Assembly (NCBI RefSeq): GCF_030506325.1
Contig: NZ_CP120683.1
Location: 2,852,001-2,916,000, forward strand
DNA: 64,000 nt
Direction of reading: 5' to 3'
Source of the DNA: Tunicatimonas pelagia
Lineage (GTDB): Bacteria; Bacteroidota; Bacteroidia; Cytophagales; Cyclobacteriaceae
A program made the translations under genes and the position numbers. The notes under the pieces are model-generated. The model ran no database searches, was not told the origin of the DNA, and saw only the letters and a program-made list of their open reading frames with translations. Below, in pieces: positions 45,491 through 54,111 of this stretch (position 1 is its first letter; the number at the start of each line of letters is the position of its first letter).

Positions 45491-45545
45491 AAGGCAGGAC
45501 AAACTTTTTTCTCCTCCTTTGAAAAGAGGCCGTCTCCTGGTCAAG
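45435..45545. repeat. C/G-rich spacer element at the start of the Rieske-fold gene
   Basis: Words such as CCTAGCCCTATTCC, AGGAAAGGGGGAAAA and CTCCTCCTTTGAAAAGAGG occur here, similar to the C/G-rich spacers at 1605 and 23556. They read through the 5' part of the lipoprotein frame as PLFKGGE and FPPFLKWPL-like peptides, suggesting that a mobile spacer was inserted at the gene start. Confidence 0.45.
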
Positions 45546-45666
45546 CCAGAGACAAGCAGTGGAACGGGGTAAGAAGGGTTTAACGTTTTATTTTTCATTT
45601 TGAAGTCAACGTACACTCCTCCGCTCAACGCAGAAATTAAGTAGAAAGTGTCAACTCATAAATACT

Positions 45667-46056
45667 TTAGTCTGATTCAGCCACAGCACAACCTAGTGAC
45701 TCTAGGCAGCGTATTGCTTCCGGCAAATCGGCATCCTTTACCAACAAATGGTCAGTAGAATAAGCCGAGAGCGCAAAAATGGAGATTTGGGCGTCGGCTA
45801 AGGCCTGCGCGACTGCCGCTAAGAAACCTACCAACTCAAATTGTAAGGTAACCCGAAACGATAGCATCCGCCAACCTTGCTCCGACTCAATAATCCAATC
45901 ATCATTCAAATGCTGCGCGTCAACTACTACCGTGATCTCTTCTCTATCGCTAAATACCGCCACAAAATCCTTAGGAACGTACTTTGCCTTTACCACAGCG
46001 AAATGCTGAGACCAAATTTCTACCGGGCAGTTTTTGAGGAACTCTCTGACGTTCAA
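45667..46056 (-). CDS. ACT-domain protein
   Basis: A 129-residue protein with an ACT-like regulatory fold in its C-terminal half: RVTLQFELVGFLAAVAQALADAQISIFALSAYSTDHLLVK. The family binds amino acids or similar small ligands; no enzyme domain is fused. Start appears to be TTG at 46056, two bases after the stop of the membrane-protein gene. Ligand unknown. Confidence 0.7.
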   Translation of the reverse strand: MNVREFLKNCPVEIWSQHFAVVKAKYVPKDFVAVFSDREEITVVVDAQHLNDDWIIESEQGWRMLSFRVTLQFELVGFLAAVAQALADAQISIFALSAYSTDHLLVKDADLPEAIRCLESLGCAVAESD

Positions 46057-46058
46057 AG

Positions 46059-46688
46059 TTATTCTATTTTTTTGGGAATAGGATCATCAGAACGGATTCG
46101 CCAAGTTTCATCGTAGATAGAAGAATACTCAATTTCAATAATCGCCCGTTCGTCTGAATTTACGAAGAGTGTGTTGATAACCGCAGCAGAATACTCGCTA
46201 CTTGACCCAATTAAAAATATTGTTTTTCCAGCAGGTAATACATAGCCAGGGCTAATATCTACGTTAGAGATAGCAAAGTCGGCACTATCAGAATGATTGA
46301 TAGAATTGAAGTAAAATGAAGAAGGGGACTGTTCGTAGATAGAGTCCTGATAATAAATTTTAACATTGTTGATGAAAGCTGGGCCAACACCATTATTTGC
46401 CAATCCTATTCTCCATTTTATATATTTCCCGCCTCCATCCGAGTACGGGGTTATCATCAGATATGGCAATACGCTAGCATATTGTTGCTTTTGAATAAGA
46501 TAAGTTTGATAAGCAAATGTGGTAAATGTGCCCATGCTAATTAGAAAAGCTAGCAAACTGAGAAACTTATCGGAATTCCAGAAATTCTTCTTCCCCATAG
46601 GAATGCCTAACTGTTCTAACCAGTAGGCGTTGTTCTGGCTTTCGTTCTTTTTAGTTTCTTCAGTTTTCTGGTCAGGTTCTTCTTTCAT
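46059..46688 (-). CDS. Uncharacterised single-pass membrane protein
   Basis: A 209-residue protein with one membrane helix (about 42-62, FLSLLAFLISMGTFTTFAYQT) after a charged N-terminus, then a soluble beta-rich part (RIGLANNGVGPAFINNVKIYYQDS) that would face the periplasm. No family recognised. The ATG at 46688 is chosen over a TTG three bases upstream. It runs almost into the ACT gene, so they are probably cotranscribed. Confidence 0.6.
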   Translation of the reverse strand: MKEEPDQKTEETKKNESQNNAYWLEQLGIPMGKKNFWNSDKFLSLLAFLISMGTFTTFAYQTYLIQKQQYASVLPYLMITPYSDGGGKYIKWRIGLANNGVGPAFINNVKIYYQDSIYEQSPSSFYFNSINHSDSADFAISNVDISPGYVLPAGKTIFLIGSSSEYSAAVINTLFVNSDERAIIEIEYSSIYDETWRIRSDDPIPKKIE

Positions 46689-46745
46689 CAAACGTAGCTA
46701 TTAAAACTGAAGATAAGCAACAATTCAGCAATTGAACCATCGATA

Positions 46746-47786
46746 TTAACCAAACGCCCTAAATTGCTTCAAAAAGCGCACATCATTTTCGGTGAATAGG
46801 CGCAAGTCTTTGATTTGATACTTAATCATCGCAATCCGCTCGAAGCCCATTCCGAAGGCGAAGCCGGTAAATTCTTCCGAGTCAATGCCGCAGCTTTCTA
46901 GCACATTGGGGTCAACCATGCCGCAGCCGCCAATCTCCAGCCAGCCGGTACCCTTCGTTACCCGACGGTCGGCCTCGGTTTCAGTGCCCCACCAAATGTC
47001 CAACTCGGCACTGGGTTCGGTAAACGGAAAGTACGAGGGGCGCAGCCGAATTTTTGTTTCGGAACCAAATAGCTCGCGGGCAAAGTGCAGCAGGGTTTGC
47101 TTCAAATCTGCAAAGCTTACATTGCGGTCTACGTACAAACCTTCCACTTGGTGGAAGACGCAGTGCGCTCGCGCCGAAATAGCTTCATTGCGGTACACCC
47201 GTCCCGGCATAATCGCTCGGATTGGTGGTTTCTGCGATTCCATCAGCCGTACCTGCACCGAAGAAGTATGCGTTCGCAGTACGATGTCCTGTTTGTCTTC
47301 GCCACTATTCTTCTCAATAAAGAATGTGTCCTGCATCTCCCGCGCGGGATGGTTGGGAGGAAAGTTTAAGGCCGTAAAGTTGTGAAAGTCATCTTCAATT
47401 TCCGGCCCGTCGGCCACATTAAAGCCCATTCGCTCAAAAATTTCTACTACCCGGTTCTGCGTTTGGGTCAGCGGATGAATTGCGCCCAAGCTATCGGGTA
47501 CCGGCGGAAGCGTCAGGTCGGGCACGTCGTCGGGTTGGCCGTTCTGCTGCTCTTCCAGTGATGCAATTAGTTCTTTAAATTTATTTTGAGCAGCGTTCTT
47601 CAGATCATTGAGCCGTACCCCCATTGCTTTTCGCTCTTCGGGAGCTACCGTTTTCATTTCACCGAACAGATCGCCGATCACGCTTTTTCGGCTAATAAAG
47701 CGAAGACGGTACACTTCTAATTCATCTTGGTCAGCCACCGTATACTGGCTAATCTCTTGCTTTAGGGCTTCTATTTTTTCGTTCAT
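46746..47786 (-). CDS. pheS: Phenylalanine--tRNA ligase alpha subunit
   Basis: A 346-residue class II synthetase subunit. An N-terminal coiled coil (about 1-90) binds tRNA. The catalytic domain shows HPLTQTQNRVVEIFERMGF, the motif 2 region RTHTSSVQVRLME and RVYRNEAISARAHCVFHQVEG, and motif 3 FAFGMGFERIAMIKY. The ATG at 47786 fits the family start and lies 22 bases after a CAAAGGTA (TACCTTTG) box. Its partner pheT is about 5 kb away on the opposite strand rather than adjacent. Confidence 0.95.
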   Translation of the reverse strand: MNEKIEALKQEISQYTVADQDELEVYRLRFISRKSVIGDLFGEMKTVAPEERKAMGVRLNDLKNAAQNKFKELIASLEEQQNGQPDDVPDLTLPPVPDSLGAIHPLTQTQNRVVEIFERMGFNVADGPEIEDDFHNFTALNFPPNHPAREMQDTFFIEKNSGEDKQDIVLRTHTSSVQVRLMESQKPPIRAIMPGRVYRNEAISARAHCVFHQVEGLYVDRNVSFADLKQTLLHFARELFGSETKIRLRPSYFPFTEPSAELDIWWGTETEADRRVTKGTGWLEIGGCGMVDPNVLESCGIDSEEFTGFAFGMGFERIAMIKYQIKDLRLFTENDVRFLKQFRAFG

Positions 47787-47807
47787 GGCGTAGTTCTGAA
47801 TAAACCG

Positions 47808-47815
47808 CAAAGGTA
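47808..47815 (-). promoter_or_regulatory. Candidate pheS promoter -7 element (TACCTTTG)
   Basis: TACCTTTG on the minus strand fits TAnnTTTG and is 22 bp upstream of the pheS ATG, giving a short leader of about 15 nt. It supports the chosen start. Confidence 0.5.
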
Positions 47816-47866
47816 GAGCTTCTTTTAACTGATTTCAATGGTTTCGGAGTTTTCGTAATTTCCATC

Positions 47867-48676
47867 ATGATAAATTCGTATCAAAAAATAACTATTGTAG
47901 GAGCAGGCAATGTGGCTTGGCATCTGGCACCCGCTTTAGAGAAAGCCGGTTGCTCAGTAGTGCAAGTGTACGGTCGGCAGTCTGAGAAGGCTCGAGCGTT
48001 AGCCAGTCAATTAAAGCAAACGCAGGTAAAAACCGACCTGGATTTTTCCGATAGCTCGGCGCACTTATTTATTCTGGCTGTATCTGACGATGCTATTGCT
48101 GAGGTAGCTCGGCAAATAAAGTTATCGGAAGAATCAGCCGTGGTGCATACTTCCGGAGGTCAACCAATGGATACGCTAACGGCCGCTCCGACACAACAGA
48201 TTGGAGTGTTTTACCCGTTACAAACCTTCAGTAAGCAACGAGCGGTTCATTTCAAAACTATTCCTATTTGCGTGGAGGCTAACAATAAAGAACTGTTAGA
48301 TGAACTGACGAAACTGGCGCAGAAAATCAGTAATCAGGTGCAAGCTATTAATTCTCAGCAGCGAGCTGTACTACATGTAGCTGCTGTGTTCGCCAATAAT
48401 TTTACTAATCATTTGCTACGGATGGCGGAACAGTTGCTGCACGACCGTCAGTTAGATAGTACTTTGCTGCACCCACTCATTCAGGAAACGATAAGCAAAT
48501 CTTTGGAAATTTCCCCAGCCCAATCGCAAACCGGCCCGGCTTGGCGTAATGATCAGAAAACGATTACTCACCATCTGGATTATCTTCAAGCCTATGATCC
48601 AAGCTACGCCGAAGTGTATCGGGCACTAACAGGACATATTCAGTCTCTTTTTACTGATAAGTTTGGTACAGATTGA
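47867..48676 (+). CDS. Rossmann-fold DUF2520 protein
   Basis: A 269-residue protein with an N-terminal NAD(P)-binding fold (KITIVGAGNVAWHLAPALE) and a C-terminal DUF2520 helical domain (about 140-265, AVFANNFTNHLLRMAEQLL). It resembles 6-phosphogluconate/pyrroline-5-carboxylate reductase-type enzymes, but the substrate is unknown. It is divergent from pheS and convergent with the HAD phosphatase gene, with a 7-base gap. Confidence 0.8.
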   Translation: MINSYQKITIVGAGNVAWHLAPALEKAGCSVVQVYGRQSEKARALASQLKQTQVKTDLDFSDSSAHLFILAVSDDAIAEVARQIKLSEESAVVHTSGGQPMDTLTAAPTQQIGVFYPLQTFSKQRAVHFKTIPICVEANNKELLDELTKLAQKISNQVQAINSQQRAVLHVAAVFANNFTNHLLRMAEQLLHDRQLDSTLLHPLIQETISKSLEISPAQSQTGPAWRNDQKTITHHLDYLQAYDPSYAEVYRALTGHIQSLFTDKFGTD

Positions 48677-48683
48677 TTTCTTT

Positions 48684-49295
48684 TTACAGAACGCTCAACT
48701 TCTTTAGTTCTTCTCGAAGGTTGGTATCAGGGGTGAGGTGGATTCCAGTGATTCCGAGGGCTTCGGCTCCGGTAATATTTTCGGCTACATCATCAATGAA
48801 AATGGCTTGTTCAGGTACGATGCTGGGCTGTCGATCCAGCAGCGTCTGATAAATACGGGCATCGGGCTTCACAATCCTAAGCTCACCCGAAACTACGGTA
48901 TCCTCAAAATACTGTAAAAACGGATAGTCGCGCTGGGCAATGGGAAAAGTTTCGGCCGACCAGTTGGTGATCGCGTACAGACTAATATTGGGCTTCTGCC
49001 GTAGGTCTTCCAGCACCGCTACATTTTCTTCAATAGCTCCGCCCAGCATTTCCGCCCAACGGCTGTGATACGCCTGTATTTCGGCTACGTACTGCGGATA
49101 GGCTGCCGTTCGTTCTTCTACTGCTTCGGCAAACGGTCGGCCCCGGTCTTGTTCTTTATTCCACGCTCCGTGGCAGACTTCCTGAAGAAACTGTTTCATC
49201 TCAGCTTCATCAGTAAACATTTTCCGATACAAATACTCAGGGTTCCAGTCAATCAGTACTCCGCCGAGATCAAAAATTACGGTGTCATAATTCAT
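48684..49295 (-). CDS. HAD-family phosphatase
   Basis: A 203-residue haloacid dehalogenase-type phosphatase of subfamily IA. Motif I is VIFDLGGVLIDWNPE, motif II AITNWS, motif III Lys in VSGELRIVKPDARIY, and motif IV FIDDVAENI. It should remove phosphate from a small metabolite. The first Asp is present but the usual DxD is DxG, as in some dehalogenase-like or YihX-type members, so activity may vary. Confidence 0.85.
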   Translation of the reverse strand: MNYDTVIFDLGGVLIDWNPEYLYRKMFTDEAEMKQFLQEVCHGAWNKEQDRGRPFAEAVEERTAAYPQYVAEIQAYHSRWAEMLGGAIEENVAVLEDLRQKPNISLYAITNWSAETFPIAQRDYPFLQYFEDTVVSGELRIVKPDARIYQTLLDRQPSIVPEQAIFIDDVAENITGAEALGITGIHLTPDTNLREELKKLSVL

Positions 49296-49299
49296 ATGC

Positions 49300-49815
49300 T
49301 TATTTTTCTTTTGCTAATCCGTAGATGGTAGTATGCATACCGGCAATTCGCCACTGACCGTTTATCTTTTCCATTAGCCGTGTTTCTCGCTTTAAGCCTC
49401 GCAGTGAATCTTGCTGCTCGTAACTCACCCATGCTCCGTTTTCGTATAGGCGCACATCAATATCGTTAACCAAAGTAGGCACCGGTTCTGGCTCAGGGTG
49501 TTGTTCAATAAATGTTTTGACAAAGCTGCTTATCTCATTCCAACCAACAGACTCTGAAAAGCTGCTGTCGGCAAAGTTTATGTATGTTTTGGTAATAGTA
49601 GAATCATGCACCCACTTTTCTTGCCAGCTTTCGTAATTCCGCTGAAAAGCCGCTTTCGTTTCGTCGTTTAACGCTTTTATAATAGCTGCCTTTTCTTCTT
49701 CAGAGGAGTGCGCTTGATTGGTTGCATTTTCTGTTTCTTGGTTAGTTGCGTTCTTGCAACTAACGGTGTAGGATAAAACTACCAAGAGGAAGGCGACTAT
49801 CAGTTTACTACGCAC
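49300..49815 (-). CDS. NTF2/SnoaL-like lipoprotein
   Basis: A lipoprotein of 171 residues from GTG 49815, or 183 from TTG 49851; there is no ATG. The lipobox is SYTVSC after a hydrophobic helix. The C-terminal domain has the SnoaL-like strand pattern (WVSYEQQDSLRGLKRETRLMEKINGQWRIAGMHTTIYG) with a helix KAAFQRNYESWQEKWV before it, as in NTF2-type proteins that often act as scavenging or ketosteroid-like domains. Role unknown. It ends just downstream of the HAD gene start. Confidence 0.6.
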   Translation of the reverse strand: MRSKLIVAFLLVVLSYTVSCKNATNQETENATNQAHSSEEEKAAIIKALNDETKAAFQRNYESWQEKWVHDSTITKTYINFADSSFSESVGWNEISSFVKTFIEQHPEPEPVPTLVNDIDVRLYENGAWVSYEQQDSLRGLKRETRLMEKINGQWRIAGMHTTIYGLAKEK

Positions 49816-49940
49816 GCTTATTGCTTTTTGCTTACAGGCTGCAATGTACAATGTGTAGTTGATAATCGATAATGAATGATGACGAATGATTAACGAACAG
49901 TCTATAACTTCTAAAACTTAAAGCTAAATGGCCAATGGCG

Positions 49941-49989
49941 GTGGACTGTGGACTGTGGACTGTGGACTATGAACTAGAAACTGTGGACT
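49941..49989. repeat. 7-bp tandem repeat (GTGGACT) array over a stop codon
   Basis: Seven copies of a 7-bp unit GTGGACT: four perfect (49941-49968), two degenerate (ATGAACT, AGAAACT) and one perfect (49983-49989). The stop codon of the TIGR02757 gene at 49967-49969 lies inside it, so its last residues STVSSS come from the repeat. Since 7 is not a multiple of 3, a change in copy number could move the stop. Confidence 0.8.
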
Positions 49990-50758
49990 GATTGTTACTT
50001 CCTAAGCCAAATAAAGCAAAATCGTACTTCACGGGGTCGGTAGGGTCAAACTTTTGGAGATTTTCGGTGAGTTCTACTGCGGTGCGCCAATCGGTGGGCT
50101 TGCGGGTGATTAAACCCAGCTGACGGGCTACTCGGTCTACGTGTACATCGCAGGGACAAACGAGCTGGTCAGGCCGAATCTTATGCCAGATACCAAAATC
50201 TACTCCCCGATCGTCTTGGCGTACCATCCAGCGTAAGTACATATTCAAGCGTTTGCAGGCTGAATTGCGCTCGGGTGTGGCTACGTGTTTACGGGTTCGG
50301 GTGGGATAGTCGGGTAGACTAAAGAATAAGTCGTGGAAATGAGTGAGCCCACTTTCAACCGTTGGCGACTCTTCGCTCATTCCTTGCCAAAAAGCTTCCT
50401 CTAGTGAATTATGCTGTTGATAGAAGTGGCGGAAGAACACAATAAAGTAGAGTGCATCGGTAGCGTTAAACGTTCGGTGCTTAAAATTCAGAAAAGGTTT
50501 GAGGTCATCTTCTTGGTGGTGCAAAATGAAGTCGTGCGGAGTATTGTCCATGTAAGAAAAGAACTCCTCACATTTATTGATAATGGTTTTACGCTGCCCC
50601 CAGGCTAACACGGCCGCTACGAAGCCACTAATTTCAATATCCTGCTTCTTCTGATACTGGTGGGGAATGCTGATGGGATCGCTTGCGATAAACGCCGGAC
50701 GGTTGTAGCGATCGTGTTGTTCTTCTAGAAAGTTACGCAGTTCTGCAAACTTACGCAT
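49967..50758 (-). CDS. TIGR02757 family protein
   Basis: A 263-residue protein of the TIGR02757 family, with HDRYNRPAFIASDPISIPHQYQ and NSACKRLNMYLRWMVRQDDRGVDFGIWHKI as typical segments and FALFGLG near the end. The segment CPCDVHVDRVARQLG and the helical pattern recall endonuclease III-like folds, but function is unknown. The C-terminus is altered by the GTGGACT repeat array. It overlaps the start of the upstream membrane-protein gene end by 8 bases, so the two are coupled. Confidence 0.75.
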   Translation of the reverse strand: MRKFAELRNFLEEQHDRYNRPAFIASDPISIPHQYQKKQDIEISGFVAAVLAWGQRKTIINKCEEFFSYMDNTPHDFILHHQEDDLKPFLNFKHRTFNATDALYFIVFFRHFYQQHNSLEEAFWQGMSEESPTVESGLTHFHDLFFSLPDYPTRTRKHVATPERNSACKRLNMYLRWMVRQDDRGVDFGIWHKIRPDQLVCPCDVHVDRVARQLGLITRKPTDWRTAVELTENLQKFDPTDPVKYDFALFGLGSNNQSTVSSS

Positions 50759-51338
50759 GTAATAACCGCTCCTGCGTTAGCCGCAGTTCATGCTGCTCCT
50801 CTCCATCTTGCCAGGTAACAATAATTCCTCGACCCGATTCTTCTACACTCCAGCTAAACGATTTGATGGTTTCAATATACTTTAGCTGCCCGGTTTTTAG
50901 GTTAAGAAAAACTAAATCGAAGTCGGGTAATTCCTTGGGAATGACGGTATTGAATTTCTGCAATAACACCCCATCGAAGCAGGGATACTTAAAATCGCCG
51001 AAAAAATCTTTGGCTAAGGCTTCGGCATTGTTCGGAATAGCCCGCAACTTGTAGTAAGCCGGCCCAAACATAATTTCTTCTTTCAGCTTTCGCTCAATAC
51101 GCAAATTATCGCTCTTAAAAAACGCTTGCCAGTCGGGAGCGGCTGGTCTAGGGGCCGGTTCTTCTTTACGGAAGAGTTTGCGGATCAACGAAGTAAGCAA
51201 CCACGATAGCGTAGAAAACACCCAAACCACACTAACAAACAGTAGCGAGAAAGCCATGATGATAGGATAGAATACGGAAAAGATTCCGGTCCAGATCCAA
51301 CCCAGAAATTTTTTGGAAGAAGTTTGGTTTTGCGACAT
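50751..51338 (-). CDS. Uncharacterised membrane protein
   Basis: A 195-residue protein with two hydrophobic helices in the first 60 residues (IWTGIFSVFYPIIMAFSLLFV, VWVFSTLSWLLTSLI), a Lys/Pro linker (RKEEPAPRPAAP) and a soluble beta-rich part. No family recognised. It precedes and overlaps the TIGR02757 gene by 8 bases, so a shared process is possible. Confidence 0.55.
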   Translation of the reverse strand: MSQNQTSSKKFLGWIWTGIFSVFYPIIMAFSLLFVSVVWVFSTLSWLLTSLIRKLFRKEEPAPRPAAPDWQAFFKSDNLRIERKLKEEIMFGPAYYKLRAIPNNAEALAKDFFGDFKYPCFDGVLLQKFNTVIPKELPDFDLVFLNLKTGQLKYIETIKSFSWSVEESGRGIIVTWQDGEEQHELRLTQERLLHA

Positions 51339-51421
51339 AGCTGTAAACTGAAAGGTATAACTGTGACGAGTATATTATACAAAATTACCAACCAATAAAT
51401 TCCGGGATGGTTTAATAGCTA

Positions 51422-52222
51422 TTATCTTATTTGAAAATGAATGTGATCGTCATGGCGTACCGCCCGACATCCGTGAAATCTTATTTTCGGATCTATTAAC
51501 CCTAATCGACCTCTAAGGTGAGGTTCAATAAATATCTTACTGACTTCCTTTTGATTAGCTATCTTGTTGACTAGTTCTTGGGTTCCCTCTTCCGAGAAAG
51601 CGATTTCGTTGTTGATTCTCGCAAATGTTAAGTACTTTGGAAAGTCGTATTGCCAATAGCCGGCTCCTTTGCATTTTAAGATTTGATCGTATTCATCGGC
51701 AGTTGGTTCTTGATAAATGCCGTAGCCACTCACTGAAGGTTTCATGTTGGTCAGTTGACCATTCTGATGTTTGTATACGAAAGAAATATCGACTTTTCTT
51801 CCGTCATTGTGGCTCAAGTGCGGAAGTAGCGGAAACCCATCAAAAAATGGAAAATTAGCATCAAGATATATCAGTTTAATGCCATCGTTTTGCTTCTCAA
51901 ATTTATAGGCGACATTTTGAATTACATCGTTTAGTTCAGTGCGGACGTAGTTTCGGTTGGCAAGCCGGTAAAAGAATGAATGGGCTTGTACCAAATCGGA
52001 TTCTTTGATACGTTCCCGTCCGAAAATTGGTGCAATGTTCGGAACAACCAAATAGGTCGCTAAGAGGTAAAAAAATGCAAAAGCTACCAATATTTTTCGT
52101 GCTCTGTACCTGACTTGCAACCTGATTATGAGAAGTGAGATTGAGTAAACAACTCCTCCGATCTGGGTTAAGATAGTTAGAACAGCAAAAATTACGACGT
52201 GTAGAAAGATTATCAAACCCAA
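51422..52222 (-). CDS. Membrane-anchored LAS-type (MepA/M15-like) peptidase
   Basis: A 266-residue protein with two N-terminal membrane helices (about 2-30 and 40-62), then a domain with the metal ligands of LAS metallopeptidases: LSHNDGRKVDISF gives the His-x6-Asp pair and the C-terminal HDDHIHFQI gives the third His set, as in MepA-type murein endopeptidases. It should cut peptidoglycan crosslinks in the periplasm. The start is TTG at 52222 with no ATG nearby. Unlike classic MepA it is anchored in the membrane. Confidence 0.65.
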   Translation of the reverse strand: MGLIIFLHVVIFAVLTILTQIGGVVYSISLLIIRLQVRYRARKILVAFAFFYLLATYLVVPNIAPIFGRERIKESDLVQAHSFFYRLANRNYVRTELNDVIQNVAYKFEKQNDGIKLIYLDANFPFFDGFPLLPHLSHNDGRKVDISFVYKHQNGQLTNMKPSVSGYGIYQEPTADEYDQILKCKGAGYWQYDFPKYLTFARINNEIAFSEEGTQELVNKIANQKEVSKIFIEPHLRGRLGLIDPKIRFHGCRAVRHDDHIHFQIR

Positions 52223-52263
52223 TCAGATTTTTAACAATTGAGCAATTGAACCATAAAGATAGG

Positions 52264-53292
52264 CTACTTCACGTACGAAATTTCCACGGGGAAGCGCTGG
52301 TTAATGCCACCCAGTTTGTCGTAGGCCGATTGGGTAAGGCGAATGGCGAGCTTGTTATTCACGCCGGTGTCGGGTAGCTTGCCCACTACGCGCACAAAGA
52401 GGCTCATATCGTTCATCTCATTACGAACCCGTAAAATAGTACCGACCGGTGCGGTGCGGTGCAATGCCAGGTATTTTTTGGTATTGAGCTTTCCTTCAAT
52501 TACCGAAGCAAAACCATTGTCAGAAACTTTGGTGTAGGAGGCAATGGTTTCTTCTTCTTCCTGCCGAATGCGCTCGTAGCGTTTTCGCTCCTGTCGCAGA
52601 GCTTCGGAGCGACTAATGCGCCGGGTAGGAATTGGCGCCGTGCTAGCAGTAGGCTCTACTCTTATCTCTGGTATTGGCGGTGGTGCTTTTTCCCGAATGG
52701 CCAGCACTTGCCCAAATTTGATGCTTTCAGTTTCCAACTCATTACGCTTCATTAACTCAGCTACCGGAACCTGATAGGCTCGGGCAATAGCGTACAGGGT
52801 TTCTCCTTCTTGCACTTGGTGCGTAAGGTAGCGACTGGTATCAGGCTGCTCTTCCGGGGGCTGAAGCTGGTAGATAGCAATTACTTGGCTAATTTTGAGT
52901 GGCTCTAAGCCTAACACATTCCAGGTTTTAATCTGGTCGGTAGTAACTTCGTACTGCTTAGCCAGTCGATACAAGGTTTCTCCTTCCTGCACCGTATGCA
53001 AGGTTTTTTCGCCCCGGCTCAATTCAGGAAATAGCGGTGCCCGAAGTGTATCGCCAATAGCTAATTTCTCAACATCTACGTTCGGATTTATCGCTTTAAT
53101 CTCTTGAGTAGATAAGCCGTAGCGGCGCGAGATAGAAAAAAGCGTCTCGCCCTGATTAACTTGGTGCAACACGTACACTTCGCCGTTGCGGCGCTCAAGT
53201 CCTACTGAGTCAGGCGATAGTGTGCTGGCTAGCGCAGCCGGAATTGTAAATAGACTGATAAATAGCGGAAGTAACCAATTACGATAATGCAT
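52264..53292 (-). CDS. LysM-repeat protein with DPBB-like C-terminal domain
   Basis: A 342-residue protein with a signal peptide (about 1-22), three LysM repeats (about 47-90, 97-140, 152-197; QVNQGETLFSISRRYG, TVQEGETLYRLAKQYE, QVQEGETLYAIARAYQ), a Pro/Arg linker and a C-terminal DPBB-type domain (about 250-342, HRTAPVGTILRVRNEMNDMSLFVRVVGKLPD) as in RlpA. It likely binds peptidoglycan in the periplasm. The Asp of RlpA lytic transglycosylases is not evident, so an enzymatic role is uncertain. It overlaps the next upstream gene by 14 bases. Confidence 0.85.
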   Translation of the reverse strand: MHYRNWLLPLFISLFTIPAALASTLSPDSVGLERRNGEVYVLHQVNQGETLFSISRRYGLSTQEIKAINPNVDVEKLAIGDTLRAPLFPELSRGEKTLHTVQEGETLYRLAKQYEVTTDQIKTWNVLGLEPLKISQVIAIYQLQPPEEQPDTSRYLTHQVQEGETLYAIARAYQVPVAELMKRNELETESIKFGQVLAIREKAPPPIPEIRVEPTASTAPIPTRRISRSEALRQERKRYERIRQEEEETIASYTKVSDNGFASVIEGKLNTKKYLALHRTAPVGTILRVRNEMNDMSLFVRVVGKLPDTGVNNKLAIRLTQSAYDKLGGINQRFPVEISYVK

Positions 53293-53998
53293 AACTCACT
53301 AATTGGCGTTGGTGTTGAACAACAATAAGCTGATTCTGAGCAATGAAAAATGTTCCTAATCCTACCTGGGGCACTGATGCTTCCAGGCATTCGTGTAGCA
53401 AGATTGTACCCTGCTGGTCAAGTATAAGCAAATAGTTCGCCAATCCGCTTGATTCTGCGGGCAAATAGTAGGCAATACCGATGTAATTACCGTAATCGGC
53501 ATACTCACACCCCTTTACCGGTTGCCCCAATCCGAGCGACCCCACAAAACTAGCTACCGTAGCAAAATAAGGCTGATCTTCTGCATAAAAAAACGGCTGA
53601 ACCAGGCCATTATTCTGTCTATCTGTATTTTTTTGATTGGTCTCCCCGTTGATTAGATTTCTGACCGAAGGTTGCGTTTGCGGCTGAATTAGCTGCTGGG
53701 TACTGATTTCTACCGCGTAATACGCCTTCTTTTCCGGATTATGAGTATCAGTAAATACCTGAAAAACCAAATATTGATCGTTGGCACGGTATAAAGTAGG
53801 CCAGCCTTCGGCAACCGATAATGTAAAATCTTCCCAAAGTAACTGACCAGATGACAGGTCTAGTGCAGCAAAGTAAGTTGATTGACCTTCGGCCGAGCGT
53901 AGTTCCAGAAAGAGATGCTTTCCTTCATCATCTACAATTGTTTTCCAAACGGGGGCTTTAAAGGTAAAAGAGAAATTGGGAGTTAACTTTTTTAGCAA
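53279..53998 (-). CDS. DUF4905-like protein
   Basis: A 239-residue soluble protein of repeated beta strands (KAPVWKTIVDDEGKHLFLELRS, FAALDLSSGQLLWEDF), consistent with a propeller-like DUF4905 fold. It has no signal peptide. A TTG at 53998 is the likely start, and the gene overlaps the start of the LysM protein gene by 14 bases, so the two are cotranscribed. Function unknown. Confidence 0.6.
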   Translation of the reverse strand: MLKKLTPNFSFTFKAPVWKTIVDDEGKHLFLELRSAEGQSTYFAALDLSSGQLLWEDFTLSVAEGWPTLYRANDQYLVFQVFTDTHNPEKKAYYAVEISTQQLIQPQTQPSVRNLINGETNQKNTDRQNNGLVQPFFYAEDQPYFATVASFVGSLGLGQPVKGCEYADYGNYIGIAYYLPAESSGLANYLLILDQQGTILLHECLEASVPQVGLGTFFIAQNQLIVVQHQRQLVSYALS

Positions 53999-54111
53999 GA
54001 CTGCGGTTTTTTACGTATACTAAGTGGCTATTTGCGGGGATAAATATAAGTAGGTTAAGAGATGAAAAATAGCGAAGTGTGTATTCTCAAATCAGAAGGA
54101 GCGTAACAGCC

